Assembly (NCBI GenBank): GCA_022709995.1
Contig: JAKLHU010000170.1
Location: 1-5,588, forward strand
Reading direction: 5' to 3'
DNA: 5,588 nt
Source of the DNA: Verrucomicrobiota bacterium
Lineage (GTDB): Bacteria; Verrucomicrobiota; Lentisphaeria; Oligosphaerales; Oligosphaeraceae
The notes below the pieces were generated by a model that saw only the letters and a list, made by a program, of their open reading frames with translations, ran no database searches and was not told the DNA's origin. Made by a program: the position numbers and the translations under genes. The number at the start of each line of letters is the position of its first letter. Position 1 is the stretch's first letter. This document shows positions 5,542 to 5,588 of this stretch, piece by piece.

Positions 5542-5588
5542 ATGCTGCTGCACAATCTGTTCTACGACATCGCCCCCAAGATTCTTCC
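5542..5588 (+). CDS. N-terminal start of an unidentified gene (truncated by window end)
   Basis: ATG 5542 is preceded by GGAG with six bases between, a good Shine-Dalgarno arrangement, and the frame stays open to the window edge. Only 15 complete codons are seen (MLLHNLFYDIAPKIL), a hydrophobic-aromatic start that would suit a membrane protein or an amphipathic N terminus but does not identify a family. Upstream lies an AT-rich stretch (5454-5520) in otherwise GC-rich DNA and the attenuator-like leader, so the gene may be controlled by premature termination. It is divergent from the TtcA-like gene. Confidence 0.6.
   Translation, partial: MLLHNLFYDIAPKIL

Overview
The window is GC-rich bacterial DNA with Shine-Dalgarno sites ahead of several genes and the actin-like shape gene mreB, so it probably comes from a rod-shaped or otherwise MreB-using Gram-negative-type bacterium. 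A xylose-isomerase-like TIM-barrel protein next to mreB, and an mreB without mreC or mreD beside it, would suit the Planctomycetes-Verrucomicrobia-Lentisphaerota group. That placement is only an inference from gene content and style; no marker here proves it.

Layout, left to right. Bases 2-280 (+) hold the end of an unidentified protein with one C-terminal membrane helix. Bases 333-1742 (+) encode a complete cysteinyl-tRNA synthetase (cysS). A spacer of about 300 bases without a convincing gene follows. It contains the intrinsic terminator of the convergent minus-strand genes. The minus strand then reads, in transcription order from right to left: a TtcA-like PP-loop ATPase (5202-4393), a probable terminator, a likely promoter inside a 15-bp palindrome, mreB (4243-3182), and a sugar phosphate isomerase/epimerase-like TIM-barrel protein (3050-2052), ending at the strong terminator at 2017-1975. 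At the right edge a plus-strand gene starts at 5542 and is cut by the window end after 15 complete codons.

The genes are mostly housekeeping: tRNA charging (cysS), probable tRNA thiolation or a related sulfur/adenylation reaction (TtcA-like), cell shape (mreB), and a metal-dependent sugar-metabolism enzyme of unknown substrate. They do not form one obvious pathway. mreB and the epimerase may be co-transcribed, since no terminator is visible between them.

The most interesting region is the 339-base divergent spacer at 5203-5541. On the plus strand, ahead of the truncated gene, it holds a structured leader. A long-range stem encloses two smaller hairpins, and an intrinsic terminator follows. 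The 3' strand of the long stem can pair instead with the 5' strand of the terminator, through an exact repeat of GGCCTGGC. This is the layout expected of a transcription-attenuating riboswitch or similar RNA switch. It matched no riboswitch class whose consensus I could recall, and the regulated gene cannot be identified from the codons available.
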